The notes under the pieces: model-generated
Told to the model about the DNA's origin: nothing
Database searches by the model: none
Seen by the model: only the letters and a program-made list of their open reading frames with translations
Program-made: the position numbers and the translations under genes
Part shown: piece after piece, positions 18,481 to 28,082 of the stretch
Layout: each line of letters begins with the position of its first letter
Position numbering within the stretch: position 1 is the stretch's first letter
Source of the DNA: Bacteroidales bacterium UBA6397
Lineage (GTDB): Bacteria; Bacteroidota; Bacteroidia; Bacteroidales; UBA932
DNA: 64,000 nucleotides
Assembly: GCA_002439875.1 (NCBI GenBank)
Contig: DJQB01000018.1
Coordinates: forward strand, 37,606-101,605
Direction: 5' to 3'

Positions 18481-19044
18481 CTATTCTCCTTTGATTGAAT
18501 TGAAAGCCTTGACGGCGTTGTCAATGGCCAGCGCATACGCCCTTGATGTGATCGTGGAGGCCGTGATGGCATCCACGTCACCGCCGTCCTTCTTGACCGT
18601 CAAGCTCTTGGTTGCCGGGTCAAAACCCTTGAACTGGTTCATGAACTTCTCGTCAGTGTTGCACTTCGCGCCAAGACCAGGGGTCTCGCTATGGGACAGG
18701 ACGGAAGTATTGTAGACAACCCCGTCGGCGGTGATGCCGACCATCAAAACGAGAGGCCCGCCGAAACCGACTGTGGTTGATTTGACGGCATAGGCGACAG
18801 GAGCGCCGTCCTTGGTGCTGACATAATATTCAGAAGCCTGTCCTCCGACCTCGAACGGCCTGGCCTCGGAGAGTTCGCCCCCCTCGGGAAGCACGGCTTC
18901 GATGGAAGCCTTGAGGATGTCCGCGTTCGCCTTCGCGATCGGCTCGGCCGTCAAGGCGTACATTCCGCCAAGAAGAGCGGAGCAGACAAGGCTGACCAAC
19001 GTTAAACAGACCACCATTGTGGTAAGATTTGATTTAACAGCCAT
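18481..19044 (-). CDS. rnfG: Rnf complex subunit G (covalent FMN protein)
   Basis: 187 aa, one N-terminal membrane anchor and a periplasmic FMN-binding domain. The flavinylation site is the threonine in DAITASTITSRA near the C-terminus, and SHSETPGLGAK is the conserved upstream motif. It relays electrons inside the complex. Three bases from rnfD. Confidence 0.93.
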   Translation of the reverse strand: MAVKSNLTTMVVCLTLVSLVCSALLGGMYALTAEPIAKANADILKASIEAVLPEGGELSEARPFEVGGQASEYYVSTKDGAPVAYAVKSTTVGFGGPLVLMVGITADGVVYNTSVLSHSETPGLGAKCNTDEKFMNQFKGFDPATKSLTVKKDGGDVDAITASTITSRAYALAIDNAVKAFNSIKGE

Positions 19045-19047
19045 AAT

Positions 19048-20031
19048 CTAAGCCCTCCCGTATTTCTTCTGATGGAACCACTTGTTCAGAAGAGGAACCA
19101 TCGAGTTCATTATCAGAATAGCGAAGCTCACTCCCTCGGGATAAGATCCGAAATATCTGATCATCAATGTAATGAAACCAATCCCGACACCAAAGACAAT
19201 GCCGCCCTTAGTACTCATCGGAGAGGTAACATAGTCGGTCGCCATAAAGCAGGCACCGAGCAGAAGACCACCTGTGAGAAGGTTGAATACCGGACCCGTG
19301 AACTGGGTCGGGTCCGCGAGCCAGAAGACACCGGAGACAGCGGCCACGGTTCCAAGGATGGAAAGCGTGATCCACGGCTTGATGACCTTGCGGGCAAGCA
19401 GGTAGATGAATCCGATAAGGACAGCAATGGCGCTTGCCTCTCCTGCGGAACCTCCGATGTTGGCGAAAAGCATCTGTACACCCGTGAAACCATTCTGAGC
19501 TATCAGGTCTGAAGCGGAAAGACCTTTCATCAGGCCTTCGTTTATGATGCCCAGAGGTGTGGCTCCGGAAATCGCGTCAGCTCCGAAAAGGCCTTCAGGA
19601 ATCGTCCAATTTGTCATGTAGGTAGGGAACGAGATCAGCAGGAACACACGGCCCACGAGAGCCGGGTTGAAGACATTCTGTCCGAGACCACCAAAAGTCA
19701 TCTTGGCGACTCCGATGGCGACCACAGCACCGATGAACACAACCCACCAAGGTGTGGAGGCAGGCAGGTTGAGGGCCAGTAGGATGCCTGTCACGGCAGC
19801 AGACCAGTCGCCGATGGTGGACGGAGTCTTCAGTAAATATTTAGTTATCAAATACTCCAACGCCACGCAGGAAATGACGCTGACAGCCAGGACCAGCAGC
19901 TCGGCGAGGCCGTAGAACACGACCGAAACCACAACAGCCGGGATCAAGGCTATCACGACATCCCTCATCAAGACCGGAGTCGTGGTCTTGGAATGAATGT
20001 GCGGAGACGGTGAAACCAACAATCTTTCCAT
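19048..20031 (-). CDS. rnfD: Rnf complex subunit D
   Basis: 327 aa, about ten membrane helices. The covalent FMN site DAISGATPLG is visible. SPSPHIHS at the N-terminus is a typical RnfD signature. The start context is AAGAATATG, without a Shine-Dalgarno. It sits between rnfC and rnfG with gaps of 4 and 3 bases. Confidence 0.95.
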   Translation of the reverse strand: MERLLVSPSPHIHSKTTTPVLMRDVVIALIPAVVVSVVFYGLAELLVLAVSVISCVALEYLITKYLLKTPSTIGDWSAAVTGILLALNLPASTPWWVVFIGAVVAIGVAKMTFGGLGQNVFNPALVGRVFLLISFPTYMTNWTIPEGLFGADAISGATPLGIINEGLMKGLSASDLIAQNGFTGVQMLFANIGGSAGEASAIAVLIGFIYLLARKVIKPWITLSILGTVAAVSGVFWLADPTQFTGPVFNLLTGGLLLGACFMATDYVTSPMSTKGGIVFGVGIGFITLMIRYFGSYPEGVSFAILIMNSMVPLLNKWFHQKKYGRA

Positions 20032-20035
20032 ATTC

Positions 20036-21433
20036 TTAAACAGTTTTTGCTTTTGCGGCTTCAGCGGCGGCCTTTGCGGCCGCGGCGCGAGCCTTCATTA
20101 TTCCCATGATCTGCCCTCTCGCCATGCTGATGATGTCCAGCAGCGGAATGTAGGAAGGACAGGTGTAAAGACAGCATCCACACTGGATGCAGTCCTGAAC
20201 AGCGTTGGCCTCAAGCTCATCAGTGTTTCCGGCTTTTGCCAGACGGTAGAGCAGGAACGGCTCAAGACCCATAGGACAGGCATCGGCGCATTTTCCGCAA
20301 CGGATGCAATGACCTTCAGGATGCCTCTTGGTCTGCTCCTCGGTGAGGAAAAGCAGGGCACCGGTTCCCTTGAGGGTTGCGGCGTCGAGATTGGCGATCG
20401 CCTTGCCCATCATTGGACCGCCGCTGATGACCTTCGCGGCGTTCTCAGGGACTCCTCCGAGATAGTCGATGATGTAGCGGAGCGGAGTTCCCACTCTTAC
20501 AAGCAGGTTTGCCTGCTTAGGGAAGCACTCGCCTGTCACAGTCACAGAGTTGTCAATCAGAGGCTTGTTCTTCTGAACAGAATCATAGACGGCAAGTGCC
20601 GTGGCGACGTTCTGAACGACCGCGCCGACATCAATTGGCAGTCCGCCGGACTTCACCTGACGGTGCATCACAGCGTCAATCAACTGTTTCTCACCACCTT
20701 CCGGATATTTTTTCATCAGAGGAAGCACCACGATGCCATCAAACTTGGAAGACTTGCCTTTCAACTCTGAAAGAACTTTCTGAATATGCCCGATCGCCTC
20801 CGGCTTGTTGTCCTCGATGGCGATGGTCGCGTCGGCGACGCCGAGAGCCTGCTTGATCAGCGCGGTTCCGACAACGACCTGCTCACCCTTCTCAAGAAGA
20901 GTACGGAAGTCTGACGTGAGGTAAGGCTCGCACTCGCAACCGTTGATTATCAGCATCTCGCACTTCTTTCCAGGAGGAGGGGTCAGCTTCACGTGGGTAG
21001 GGAATGTCGCTCCGCCGAGTCCGACGACTCCGCCGAGACGAATCTTCTCGATTATGGCCTTGCCGTCCTCAGGGATGTCGGTCACGAGAGTTTCAGAGCG
21101 GTCTATGCCCTCTGCCCACTCGTCTCCTTCGACAGCGATCTCGACGTAGGTCTGTGTGTTGCCGGCCAGGTCCTTGCGCGGGCCGATGGACTTCACTGTC
21201 CCTGAAACGGAAGAGTGGATGAAGGCGGACACGAATCCGCCCGGCTCGGCGATCGGCTGGCCGACCTTAACCTTGTCACCCACAGCGACAACCGGTTTGG
21301 CCGGAGCGCCAATGTGCTGGGCAAGGGAAATGTACACGGTCCCTGGCAGCGGAAGAGCCTCTATGGCGCAGTCGCGCGATATCTTGGCGTCATTCGGGTG
21401 AACGCCTCCGATAGAGAATGTTCTGTTAGCCAT
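20036..21433 (-). CDS. rnfC: Rnf complex subunit C
   Basis: 465 aa. The NADH/FMN-binding domain (GGATFPTHVKL, NGCECEPYLTSD) is followed by two 4Fe-4S clusters (CIRCGKCADACPMGL and CIQCGCCLYTCPSYIP). It ends in an alanine/lysine-rich tail, as in many RnfC proteins. It is the NAD+-reducing peripheral subunit. Overlaps rnfB by 8 bases. Confidence 0.95.
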   Translation of the reverse strand: MANRTFSIGGVHPNDAKISRDCAIEALPLPGTVYISLAQHIGAPAKPVVAVGDKVKVGQPIAEPGGFVSAFIHSSVSGTVKSIGPRKDLAGNTQTYVEIAVEGDEWAEGIDRSETLVTDIPEDGKAIIEKIRLGGVVGLGGATFPTHVKLTPPPGKKCEMLIINGCECEPYLTSDFRTLLEKGEQVVVGTALIKQALGVADATIAIEDNKPEAIGHIQKVLSELKGKSSKFDGIVVLPLMKKYPEGGEKQLIDAVMHRQVKSGGLPIDVGAVVQNVATALAVYDSVQKNKPLIDNSVTVTGECFPKQANLLVRVGTPLRYIIDYLGGVPENAAKVISGGPMMGKAIANLDAATLKGTGALLFLTEEQTKRHPEGHCIRCGKCADACPMGLEPFLLYRLAKAGNTDELEANAVQDCIQCGCCLYTCPSYIPLLDIISMARGQIMGIMKARAAAAKAAAEAAKAKTV

Positions 21434-22355
21434 TGTTCTGTTCCTCCTTCTTTACAGTGGCGGCAGCCGCCGCGGCCTCCCTGGCTTTTTTCTGACGTTC
21501 CTGGACACGGGCCTTGACGGCTTCCTTGTCCAGCGGTTTAGGGAAGTTCACCCCGACGATCGCTCCTGTAGGGCACATGGCCTCGCACTCACGGCAAAGC
21601 TTGCACTTCGCGAAGTCAATGTAAGCGACGTTGTTCTCAACGGTGATGGCGTCGTGGGTGCAGGTCTTGGCGCAGATTCCACAGCCTATGCACCCGGCGG
21701 AGCAGGCCTTCTTCACTGCAGGCCCCTTGTCCTTGTTGACGCAAGACACGTACATCCTCATTCCGCGAGGTCCCTTGGACCTCAGTTCAATGATGGATTT
21801 AGGACAAGTCTTCACGCAGGCGCCGCAAGCCGTACACTTCTCCTGATCCACGACAGGCAGGCCTGTCTCAGGATTCATCGACAAGGCTCCGAACTGACAG
21901 GCTGCCACGCAGTCCCCGCAACCGAGACAACCGAAAGCGCATCCGGTGTCGCCGGCGTAAAGGGCGGCCTTGACCTTGCAGGAGGCCGTGCCGTCATATT
22001 CATTGATCTTTGGTCTGGCGGCGCAGGTGCCACCGCAGCGCACCACTGCCACCATAGGCGCCTTCTCCTTGACCTCGTAGCCAAGAATCGCGGCAACCTT
22101 CTTCATTGTCTCATTGCCTCCGACCGGACAATAGTTGTTGTCCAGATTCGGGGCTTTCACCGCAGCCTCCGCGAACGCATGGCATCCAGCGAAACCACAA
22201 CCTCCGCAGTTCGCTCCCGGCATAACCTTCTCAACCTCCTCGATGCGTGGGTCTTCCTCCACCTTGAACCGCTGCGCGACAAGGTAAAGGGCCAACGCCA
22301 GCAGGAGGCCAAGCCCCGTGATGACTGCGATGGTCCAGATGATTGTTGTTGTCAT
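21426..22355 (-). CDS. rnfB: Rnf complex subunit B (polyferredoxin)
   Basis: 309 aa, N-terminal membrane anchor, then the GANCGGCGFAGCHAFA cluster motif and several CxxCxxCxxxCP ferredoxin repeats (CTACGACVKTCP, CIGCGICAKTC, CKLCRECEAMCP). It accepts electrons from ferredoxin and is the first gene of the rnfBCDGEA order usual in Bacteroidetes. An alanine/lysine-rich tail closes it. Confidence 0.95.
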   Translation of the reverse strand: MTTTIIWTIAVITGLGLLLALALYLVAQRFKVEEDPRIEEVEKVMPGANCGGCGFAGCHAFAEAAVKAPNLDNNYCPVGGNETMKKVAAILGYEVKEKAPMVAVVRCGGTCAARPKINEYDGTASCKVKAALYAGDTGCAFGCLGCGDCVAACQFGALSMNPETGLPVVDQEKCTACGACVKTCPKSIIELRSKGPRGMRMYVSCVNKDKGPAVKKACSAGCIGCGICAKTCTHDAITVENNVAYIDFAKCKLCRECEAMCPTGAIVGVNFPKPLDKEAVKARVQERQKKAREAAAAAATVKKEEQNNG

Positions 22356-22382
22356 AAAGCCAAATAAAAGCTAATTAATTAG

Positions 22383-22799
22383 TTATTTTCGAATATAAAA
22401 CGCATACCCTTCCGCCAGGCGGTTCCTGCAGAAGTAGAGTATGAGGTAATACACCGCTATCCCCCCGACCGAGACAAGCCCGCTTGCCAGCTCGCCGAGT
22501 CCAACCGACGACAAAGATAACACTAAAATCAGTAAAATCGCCAAAGGAATCACATAAGATAGCAAGACAGCCTTGAGTCCCATCTTCCTCGCGAGGCAGA
22601 CCTCCACCTCCTGGCCTATTGAATATGCGCGGTCTCCGTAAAGCGGGACCTCCACAATCTTCTTTTTGGACTCTGACACTCCGCAAAGTCCGGCGGCGTG
22701 ACAGGCCGAGCAGGCGGATTCAGACACAATCTGAACCGACACCTTGTCCTTTCCGACAGACACGACCTTACCTTTATGTGAAATCTCTCCCGCGGCCAT
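22383..22799 (-). CDS. RseC/SoxR-reducing-type membrane protein
   Basis: About 138 aa. Start placed at ATG 22799, one base after the upstream stop; the longer frame runs into that gene. It has the cysteine motif SACSACHAAGLCG and two membrane helices (VLLSYVIPLAILLILVLSL). RseC proteins commonly precede rnfB and may help reduce or mature Fe-S proteins; the exact role is not established. Confidence 0.85.
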   Translation of the reverse strand: MAAGEISHKGKVVSVGKDKVSVQIVSESACSACHAAGLCGVSESKKKIVEVPLYGDRAYSIGQEVEVCLARKMGLKAVLLSYVIPLAILLILVLSLSSVGLGELASGLVSVGGIAVYYLILYFCRNRLAEGYAFYIRK

Positions 22800-22800
22800 C

Positions 22801-23658
22801 CTATTCAATAATTGAAGAGAAAGGACTCTTGAGTTCCGAGTAACCCCTAAGCCGTCCCTGCACCTGACCAACCCTCAAAGGGGCCGAGAACCAGACGGGG
22901 ATCCTGTTGTCATCGTCAGAGAACCATGCGAAAAGATCGGAGTCGCCTGAGAAGACCTCACCGGAGACAACCTCGAAACTGAATTTGAGGCATCTGACAG
23001 TCCCGATCCCGCCCACACTTTTGTTCTCCTTGCCCAGGTATCTGAAATGCAAGGTATAGACATCGTCATCCACCGCGAAAGTCATCGGATAGTCTCCTCC
23101 TTCCTTAAGTCTAGCCACGTCAATATTCCGCAGGACCAAGTACATAAGCGGAATATCATAGGTACATTTGTCCAACGGCAAGGTCGCCGAGAATTCGCCT
23201 TTTCTTGAATTGCTCAAGGAAGCGTTGATCTTCCCGCTTCCGTCGGCCTTGCGTACATAAGAGTACAGATTCGTGCACGTATATTTCCCTTCCCTTGCGA
23301 ACCTTGTGAACTTCATCGGTTCCAGCCCGTCACGTGTGAACCACGAATCCAGGTCCTCCTTGACACGGAAGAACTTCTCATACAGCCGCTGGGTCTTTCC
23401 GGTCAACGACGCGTGAAAAACTCTCCGGCCATTCAGAATCGTAGTGTCAACCTTCAGAGTCGCCTGAGCCACATCCGCATTGATGATTCCCCACTTGTAG
23501 TGAAGGGTGTAGACAAGCTTCTCCCCTCCTTTGAACGCAAGACTCTCCTCGCTCAAGCTCTTTACCGGAATACATTTACCATCACCACCTGCATAAGCGG
23601 TCACGAATGGCAGGATGAATATTGCGGCGAAAACGCCGAGGAGTCTTTTAAGTTTCAT
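22801..23658 (-). CDS. DUF3108-family secreted protein
   Basis: 285 aa with a signal peptide (residues 1-23). The layout matches DUF3108: the FKGGEKLVYTLHYKWGIINA start and a late DDDNRIPVWFSAPLRVG motif. The function is unknown; it is a predicted periplasmic beta-rich protein. It shares one base with the dnaB stop (TGATG), so it is coupled to the helicase gene. Confidence 0.85.
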   Translation of the reverse strand: MKLKRLLGVFAAIFILPFVTAYAGGDGKCIPVKSLSEESLAFKGGEKLVYTLHYKWGIINADVAQATLKVDTTILNGRRVFHASLTGKTQRLYEKFFRVKEDLDSWFTRDGLEPMKFTRFAREGKYTCTNLYSYVRKADGSGKINASLSNSRKGEFSATLPLDKCTYDIPLMYLVLRNIDVARLKEGGDYPMTFAVDDDVYTLHFRYLGKENKSVGGIGTVRCLKFSFEVVSGEVFSGDSDLFAWFSDDDNRIPVWFSAPLRVGQVQGRLRGYSELKSPFSSIIE

Positions 23659-25151
23659 CAGAATTCGGTGTTATTGTCAAACTCGTTGTTCATCGCGGAA
23701 TTCATCGCCGACTCGGTGCCGCCCATCTCCTCCGCCCTTGCGGCCAGAGTGTCTCCAGGCTCCACGAAGCGGACCTGTTCGGCCTTGAACAGCATGTCAA
23801 TGTCGCAAACCTCGCCGTTACGATGCTTGGCGATGATGATCTGTGTGGTTTCTTTCCCGTCTGGAGTCTCTCCAAGACCAACGTAATCTGGACGATGAAT
23901 GAATATCACCATGTCAGCGTCCTGCTCGATAGACCCAGACTCACGAAGGTCGCTGAGCTGGGGTTTCCCGCTGCCACCGGTTCTCTTCACCGCGTCTCGT
24001 GACAGCTGCGACAAAGCTATGATCGGAACATTCAACTCCTTGGCCGTGGCCTTCAAGGTCCTGGAAATAGCGGCGACCTCCTGCTCACGCATTCCACGGA
24101 GTTCGGCCGGCCCCTGCATCAGCTGAAGGTAATCGACAATCACCAATCGGACATTCTTCGCCTTGACCAACCTCTTGACCTTGGTCCGGAACTCCATCAG
24201 AGGGATGCTTGGGGTATCGTCAATGTAAAGCGGGGCCTTCGAAAGGTTCGCCAGTCTGGTCTCAAGCTGCTGCCAGTCCCACGGATCCAGTTTGGAGCCT
24301 CCCTTAAGTTTGTCGGCGGACAGACCTGACTCGGTCGTCATGAGCCTCATGACAAGCTGCAATGCCGACATTTCCAGTGAGAACACCGCCACCGGCATGT
24401 GATAGTCCACAGCCGCGTTCCGCGCCAGATTAAGGGCGAATGCCGTCTTTCCGACGGAGGGACGGGCCGCAAGGATGATCAGGTCGGAAGCCTGCCACCC
24501 TCTTGTCACACGATCAAGAGAAGGGAAACCGGACGGCACCCCACTCAAACCACCGGAAGCCTTCTGGTTTTTCTCCACCACCCTCATCGCCTCGTTGATC
24601 ACGGAGCCTATCTCCTGAATGTCATTCCTGACGCTGCTCTGGATGGCGTTATAGATCCTTGACTGTGACTCGTCGATCAGGTCATCGACTTTCACAGAAT
24701 CATCGTAGGAATCCCTCAGTATCTCGTAGGAAGCCCTGATCAGTTCCCTCTGGATGTTCTTCTGCTTCAGAATCCTTACATAGTACTCGATGTGGGCCGC
24801 TGCCCCTACCTTCTCAGACAGCCCGGCAAGGGCGACAGGACCACCGACGGCTTCCAGATTGCCTTTCTCTCTGAGTTTTGTGCTGACGGTGACGATGTCC
24901 ACGGACACATGCTCGTTCACGAGTTCGGTCATCGCCTCGAAGATCATCCTGTGACGTGGATCGTAGAAGCATGACGCGCTGAGTTCCTCAAGAGCCGTGT
25001 CGACAGATGAGGGTTCGATCAGCATGGCGCCAAGGACAGCTTCTTCGACTTCAAGAGCTTGAGGCGGTTTGTTTCCCATCTCAAGCCCAAGTGTGTCAAG
25101 ATTGACCGCCTTCGCTTTTTTTCTGGTTGTCTTTCCAGTCTGGTCAGGCAT
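23658..25151 (-). CDS. dnaB: Replicative DNA helicase DnaB
   Basis: 497 aa. The N-terminal helical domain (PPQALEVEEAVLGAMLIEP) is followed by the RecA-like motor with Walker A RPSVGKTAFAL and Walker B LVIVDYLQLM. It unwinds DNA at the replication fork as a hexamer. The length is normal. It sits in the middle of a run of unrelated housekeeping genes, 23 bases after the zinc-ribbon gene. Confidence 0.97.
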   Translation of the reverse strand: MPDQTGKTTRKKAKAVNLDTLGLEMGNKPPQALEVEEAVLGAMLIEPSSVDTALEELSASCFYDPRHRMIFEAMTELVNEHVSVDIVTVSTKLREKGNLEAVGGPVALAGLSEKVGAAAHIEYYVRILKQKNIQRELIRASYEILRDSYDDSVKVDDLIDESQSRIYNAIQSSVRNDIQEIGSVINEAMRVVEKNQKASGGLSGVPSGFPSLDRVTRGWQASDLIILAARPSVGKTAFALNLARNAAVDYHMPVAVFSLEMSALQLVMRLMTTESGLSADKLKGGSKLDPWDWQQLETRLANLSKAPLYIDDTPSIPLMEFRTKVKRLVKAKNVRLVIVDYLQLMQGPAELRGMREQEVAAISRTLKATAKELNVPIIALSQLSRDAVKRTGGSGKPQLSDLRESGSIEQDADMVIFIHRPDYVGLGETPDGKETTQIIIAKHRNGEVCDIDMLFKAEQVRFVEPGDTLAARAEEMGGTESAMNSAMNNEFDNNTEF

Positions 25152-25174
25152 ATAGTCCGGAATTGTGTGTCAGC

Positions 25175-25987
25175 CTATTCGAAGTCAGGATTGACAATGA
25201 TTCTGCCGCAATGCTCGCAGATTATGAGCTTCTTGTTCGATGCGATGTCGACAAGACGCTGTGGAGTGATCGTGTTGAAGCAGCCTCCGCAGGAATCGCC
25301 GTTGTAGACAGAGACAACGGCAAGATGGTTGTGGACGCTGGAACGGATACGATCATAGGCGCTCATGGTCCTTGGATCGATCTTCTTGGCACATTCCTCA
25401 CGGACGGCGCGGAGTCTCTTCTCCTCCTTTGACGTCGACTCTACGATTGTGGCAAGCTCCTCCCTCTTGGCCTTGAGGTCATCGGTCCTTACAGCGATAT
25501 AATCCTTCAAGGATTCAATGTCATCCTTCCTCTCCAGAATGGCGGCCTTGGTGTCGTTGATGTTCTTTTGGGCGATCTGACGAAGAAGTCCCTGATTCTC
25601 AATCTCTTTGTTGATGGAATCATACTCACGGCTGTTGGAGATGTCGTTCAGCTGCTGCTGATACTTGTCAATTTGGGTGTCACAATCAACAATGTTCTGC
25701 CTATTCTCGGCGATTGTCTGGTTGTAAGCCTCAATGACAGCGGCATCCTGGGCCTGACGGGCCTTCAGGTCAGCTATCTCGTTCTCAAGAGCCTCGACCT
25801 CAGACGGGAGCTCGCCGCGCATCTGCATGATCTTGTCAATCGCGGAGTCAGCCTCCTGAAGGGCGTAGAGTGTCTTAAGCTTTTCCTCGACGCTGATTTC
25901 AGAGTCAGCGAAATTCTTCTGAAGGGACACGAACGTCTCCCTCTGGTCTATCGGAGTCTCGACTTTCTTGATTTTTTTAGTTGCCAT
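25175..25987 (-). CDS. C4-type zinc-ribbon coiled-coil protein
   Basis: 270 aa. A long coiled coil (about residues 35-200, rich in E, K, Q) is capped by a C-terminal zinc ribbon with CGGC and CEHC pairs. It matches the CdsZ/CT398-like zinc ribbon family found next to nif3 in many bacteria. Its role is unknown; a nucleic-acid or secretion link has been proposed for relatives. Twelve bases after the Nif3-like gene, so probably coupled. Confidence 0.85.
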   Translation of the reverse strand: MATKKIKKVETPIDQRETFVSLQKNFADSEISVEEKLKTLYALQEADSAIDKIMQMRGELPSEVEALENEIADLKARQAQDAAVIEAYNQTIAENRQNIVDCDTQIDKYQQQLNDISNSREYDSINKEIENQGLLRQIAQKNINDTKAAILERKDDIESLKDYIAVRTDDLKAKREELATIVESTSKEEKRLRAVREECAKKIDPRTMSAYDRIRSSVHNHLAVVSVYNGDSCGGCFNTITPQRLVDIASNKKLIICEHCGRIIVNPDFE

Positions 25988-25999
25988 ATAGCTATCTGA

Positions 26000-26779
26000 C
26001 TAATAATAATATACCGGATTACTTGTCTCCAGCCTCACGCTGGAACAGATTGCAAAGTTAGGAAAATTTTTCCTTAACAGAGAAAATAATATGTCCACAA
26101 TCTCCACTTCGCCTTCAAAATGGCCTATGTCCATGACCATAAAATCCTTAGTCGTGAAAAAATGATGATACGAGATGTCCCCGCAAAGGTATGCCTGGGC
26201 ACCAGCCTTGCGGGCATTCTCAATCAACGTGCAGCCTGAACCACCACACATGGCCACACGGCTCACAGGAATTTCGGGGACATGCGAACATCGGACGACC
26301 TTAAGCCCGAACCGTGATTTGACATATTCAATGAAACTCACGCCATCCATCGGCTCACGAAGGTTACCAACCGCACCAAAGCCACAACCTTCAGACTCTT
26401 CATCAAGTATTTGAATATCCTTAAGTTCCAGTCTCCTTGCCATGGCTCCGCTCACACCAGCGAGTACCTTGTCAGCGGTTGTGTGAGCAGCATAGACCGC
26501 GATTCCAGCCGAGGCGGCCTTCAGAATCGTCAGTCCGACAGGATCCTCCGGAGAGATCCTCTTGACACCTCCGAAAATCAGAGGATGATGGGTCACAATC
26601 ATGTCCGCGCCACATTCCACGGCCTCATCGACGAGTTCAGGTGTGCAGTCAAACCCCAAAAGGACTCCATGGACTTCCTGCTCGAGGGATCCGATGATGA
26701 GTCCGCTGTTGTCCCAGCTCTCCTGAATTGAAAGCGGCGCGAAGGACTCTATGACAGAGGTGATTTCCCTTACCTTCAT
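26000..26779 (-). CDS. Nif3-like dinuclear metal centre protein
   Basis: About 259 aa. Metal-binding residues are visible in VTHHPLIFGG, AAHTTAD and MDIGHFEGEV. This is the short form of the family, without the insert domain seen in the roughly 365-aa relatives. Its reaction is unclear; GTP cyclohydrolase-like activity has been claimed for relatives. Two starts are possible: GTG 26785 overlapping the MerR stop, or ATG 26779 two bases after it; I chose ATG. Confidence 0.88.
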   Translation of the reverse strand: MKVREITSVIESFAPLSIQESWDNSGLIIGSLEQEVHGVLLGFDCTPELVDEAVECGADMIVTHHPLIFGGVKRISPEDPVGLTILKAASAGIAVYAAHTTADKVLAGVSGAMARRLELKDIQILDEESEGCGFGAVGNLREPMDGVSFIEYVKSRFGLKVVRCSHVPEIPVSRVAMCGGSGCTLIENARKAGAQAYLCGDISYHHFFTTKDFMVMDIGHFEGEVEIVDILFSLLRKNFPNFAICSSVRLETSNPVYYY

Positions 26780-26781
26780 AT

Positions 26782-27099
26782 TCACAAGGATTTTTTGACT
26801 TCCACCAGCTGACGGCGGATTTCCTTGAGGCTGTCCAGCGCCTTCACACGCCCGTCCACTGTCTTTCTGTCCGCAGCCATCTTCTTCGCAGCCCCCTCAA
26901 GGGTAAGCCCCTGCTCCTTGACCAGCAGATGTATCTGCTTCAGGCAATCAAGGTCCTCCGGCGTAAAGAGGCGGTTGCCCTTGGCGTTCCTCTTCGGCTT
27001 GATGTACTTTGGGAACGAATTAGACCAGAATCTCACAAGGGACGTACTCTCCCCCAAAATCCCGGCGGCCTCACCGATGGTATAATACAACTTCTCCAT
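26782..27099 (-). CDS. MerR-family transcriptional regulator
   Basis: 105 aa. The winged helix-turn-helix (YYTIGEAAGILGESTSLVRFW) is followed by a short helix; there is no C-terminal ligand domain. Bacteroidetes carry such a small MerR protein between an M23 peptidase and nif3, which matches this order. The targets are unknown. Sixteen bases after the upstream peptidase. Confidence 0.88.
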   Translation of the reverse strand: MEKLYYTIGEAAGILGESTSLVRFWSNSFPKYIKPKRNAKGNRLFTPEDLDCLKQIHLLVKEQGLTLEGAAKKMAADRKTVDGRVKALDSLKEIRRQLVEVKKSL

Positions 27100-27115
27100 T
27101 ATTATGCTTATTTTG

Positions 27116-28066
27116 TTAATCCATTGATTGCCCAGTGTTTACAGACATAAACAACATACCCATATAGTCATCCGGACTGACAGATGCGAACAGGTAGTTC
27201 AAAGGATCCATCCGCAACGTGTCCCGGAACACCTCATAGTGGAGGTGCGGGGCAAACGAGTTGCCGGACATCCCGACCTGACCGATCATCTGCCCGCGTG
27301 TTACTTTCTGCCCTCTTGAGACTCGGGTGTTCTCAAGATGCGCGTAGCGGGTAATGTAGCCGTTGCCGTGGTCAATGGTCACGACATTCCCGAGTCCTTT
27401 TGAGGAATGCGTCACATCCTTGACGACACCGTCAGCCGCTGCCCTCACGGCCACCCCCTGCTGGGAAATCAGGTCAAGTCCTCCATGGAACGTCTTGACC
27501 TTGTAAAAAGGATTGATCCTCTCTCCGACAGAGGCTCCGGTCCTTGCGTAGGAAAAGGTCTCAAGCGGATTGGTCATCGGCGGAAGCGCCGCAGACTTGT
27601 CCGAGATCGCCTCCATTATCCTTCTGAAATTCGCCTCCACGCGGCCTGACACTTTAGCCAGAGTGTCGAGTTTCGCCTTCGAGTGGCTCACGATCGTGCC
27701 ATCCTGGACGGAATCCACGTCCGACAACAGGACATACTCGCGGATGCCTCCCGGATCAGGGGCATCGGAATTGAACAGACGGTGATAGATCTCGTTATCC
27801 TTGGCCTTCAACCCGTCCAGGACATCCCCCATAAGTTCTTCCCTCTCTGACAGATCCTTGTACATCTGACGGTACATCTGGTTCTGTCTCTTAAGCTTAC
27901 GTTCAGAATCCGTGCTTATCACAAACGAAAAGACCACATAGTAGACAACTGCCAGCGAGGCGGTGACAAGGAAATATTTCGCCGTCTTTCCGAGGACAGT
28001 CCACACGGAATGTGTGACCTTGCGGAATTCCATCCGCGTCTTGTCGAACTCATACTTCGCGCCCAT
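27116..28066 (-). CDS. M23 family metallopeptidase (cell-wall hydrolase), membrane-anchored
   Basis: 316 aa. One N-terminal membrane helix (near residues 30-50) precedes a coiled-coil stretch and a C-terminal LytM/M23 domain. Zn ligands appear intact: HGGLD (His, Asp) and HLHYEV. It probably cleaves peptidoglycan cross-links during growth. It is a tandem paralogue of the next gene upstream; the pair is spaced by 16 bases. Confidence 0.9.
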   Translation of the reverse strand: MGAKYEFDKTRMEFRKVTHSVWTVLGKTAKYFLVTASLAVVYYVVFSFVISTDSERKLKRQNQMYRQMYKDLSEREELMGDVLDGLKAKDNEIYHRLFNSDAPDPGGIREYVLLSDVDSVQDGTIVSHSKAKLDTLAKVSGRVEANFRRIMEAISDKSAALPPMTNPLETFSYARTGASVGERINPFYKVKTFHGGLDLISQQGVAVRAAADGVVKDVTHSSKGLGNVVTIDHGNGYITRYAHLENTRVSRGQKVTRGQMIGQVGMSGNSFAPHLHYEVFRDTLRMDPLNYLFASVSPDDYMGMLFMSVNTGQSMD

Positions 28067-28082
28067 CTTCTGTCCTCCTCAT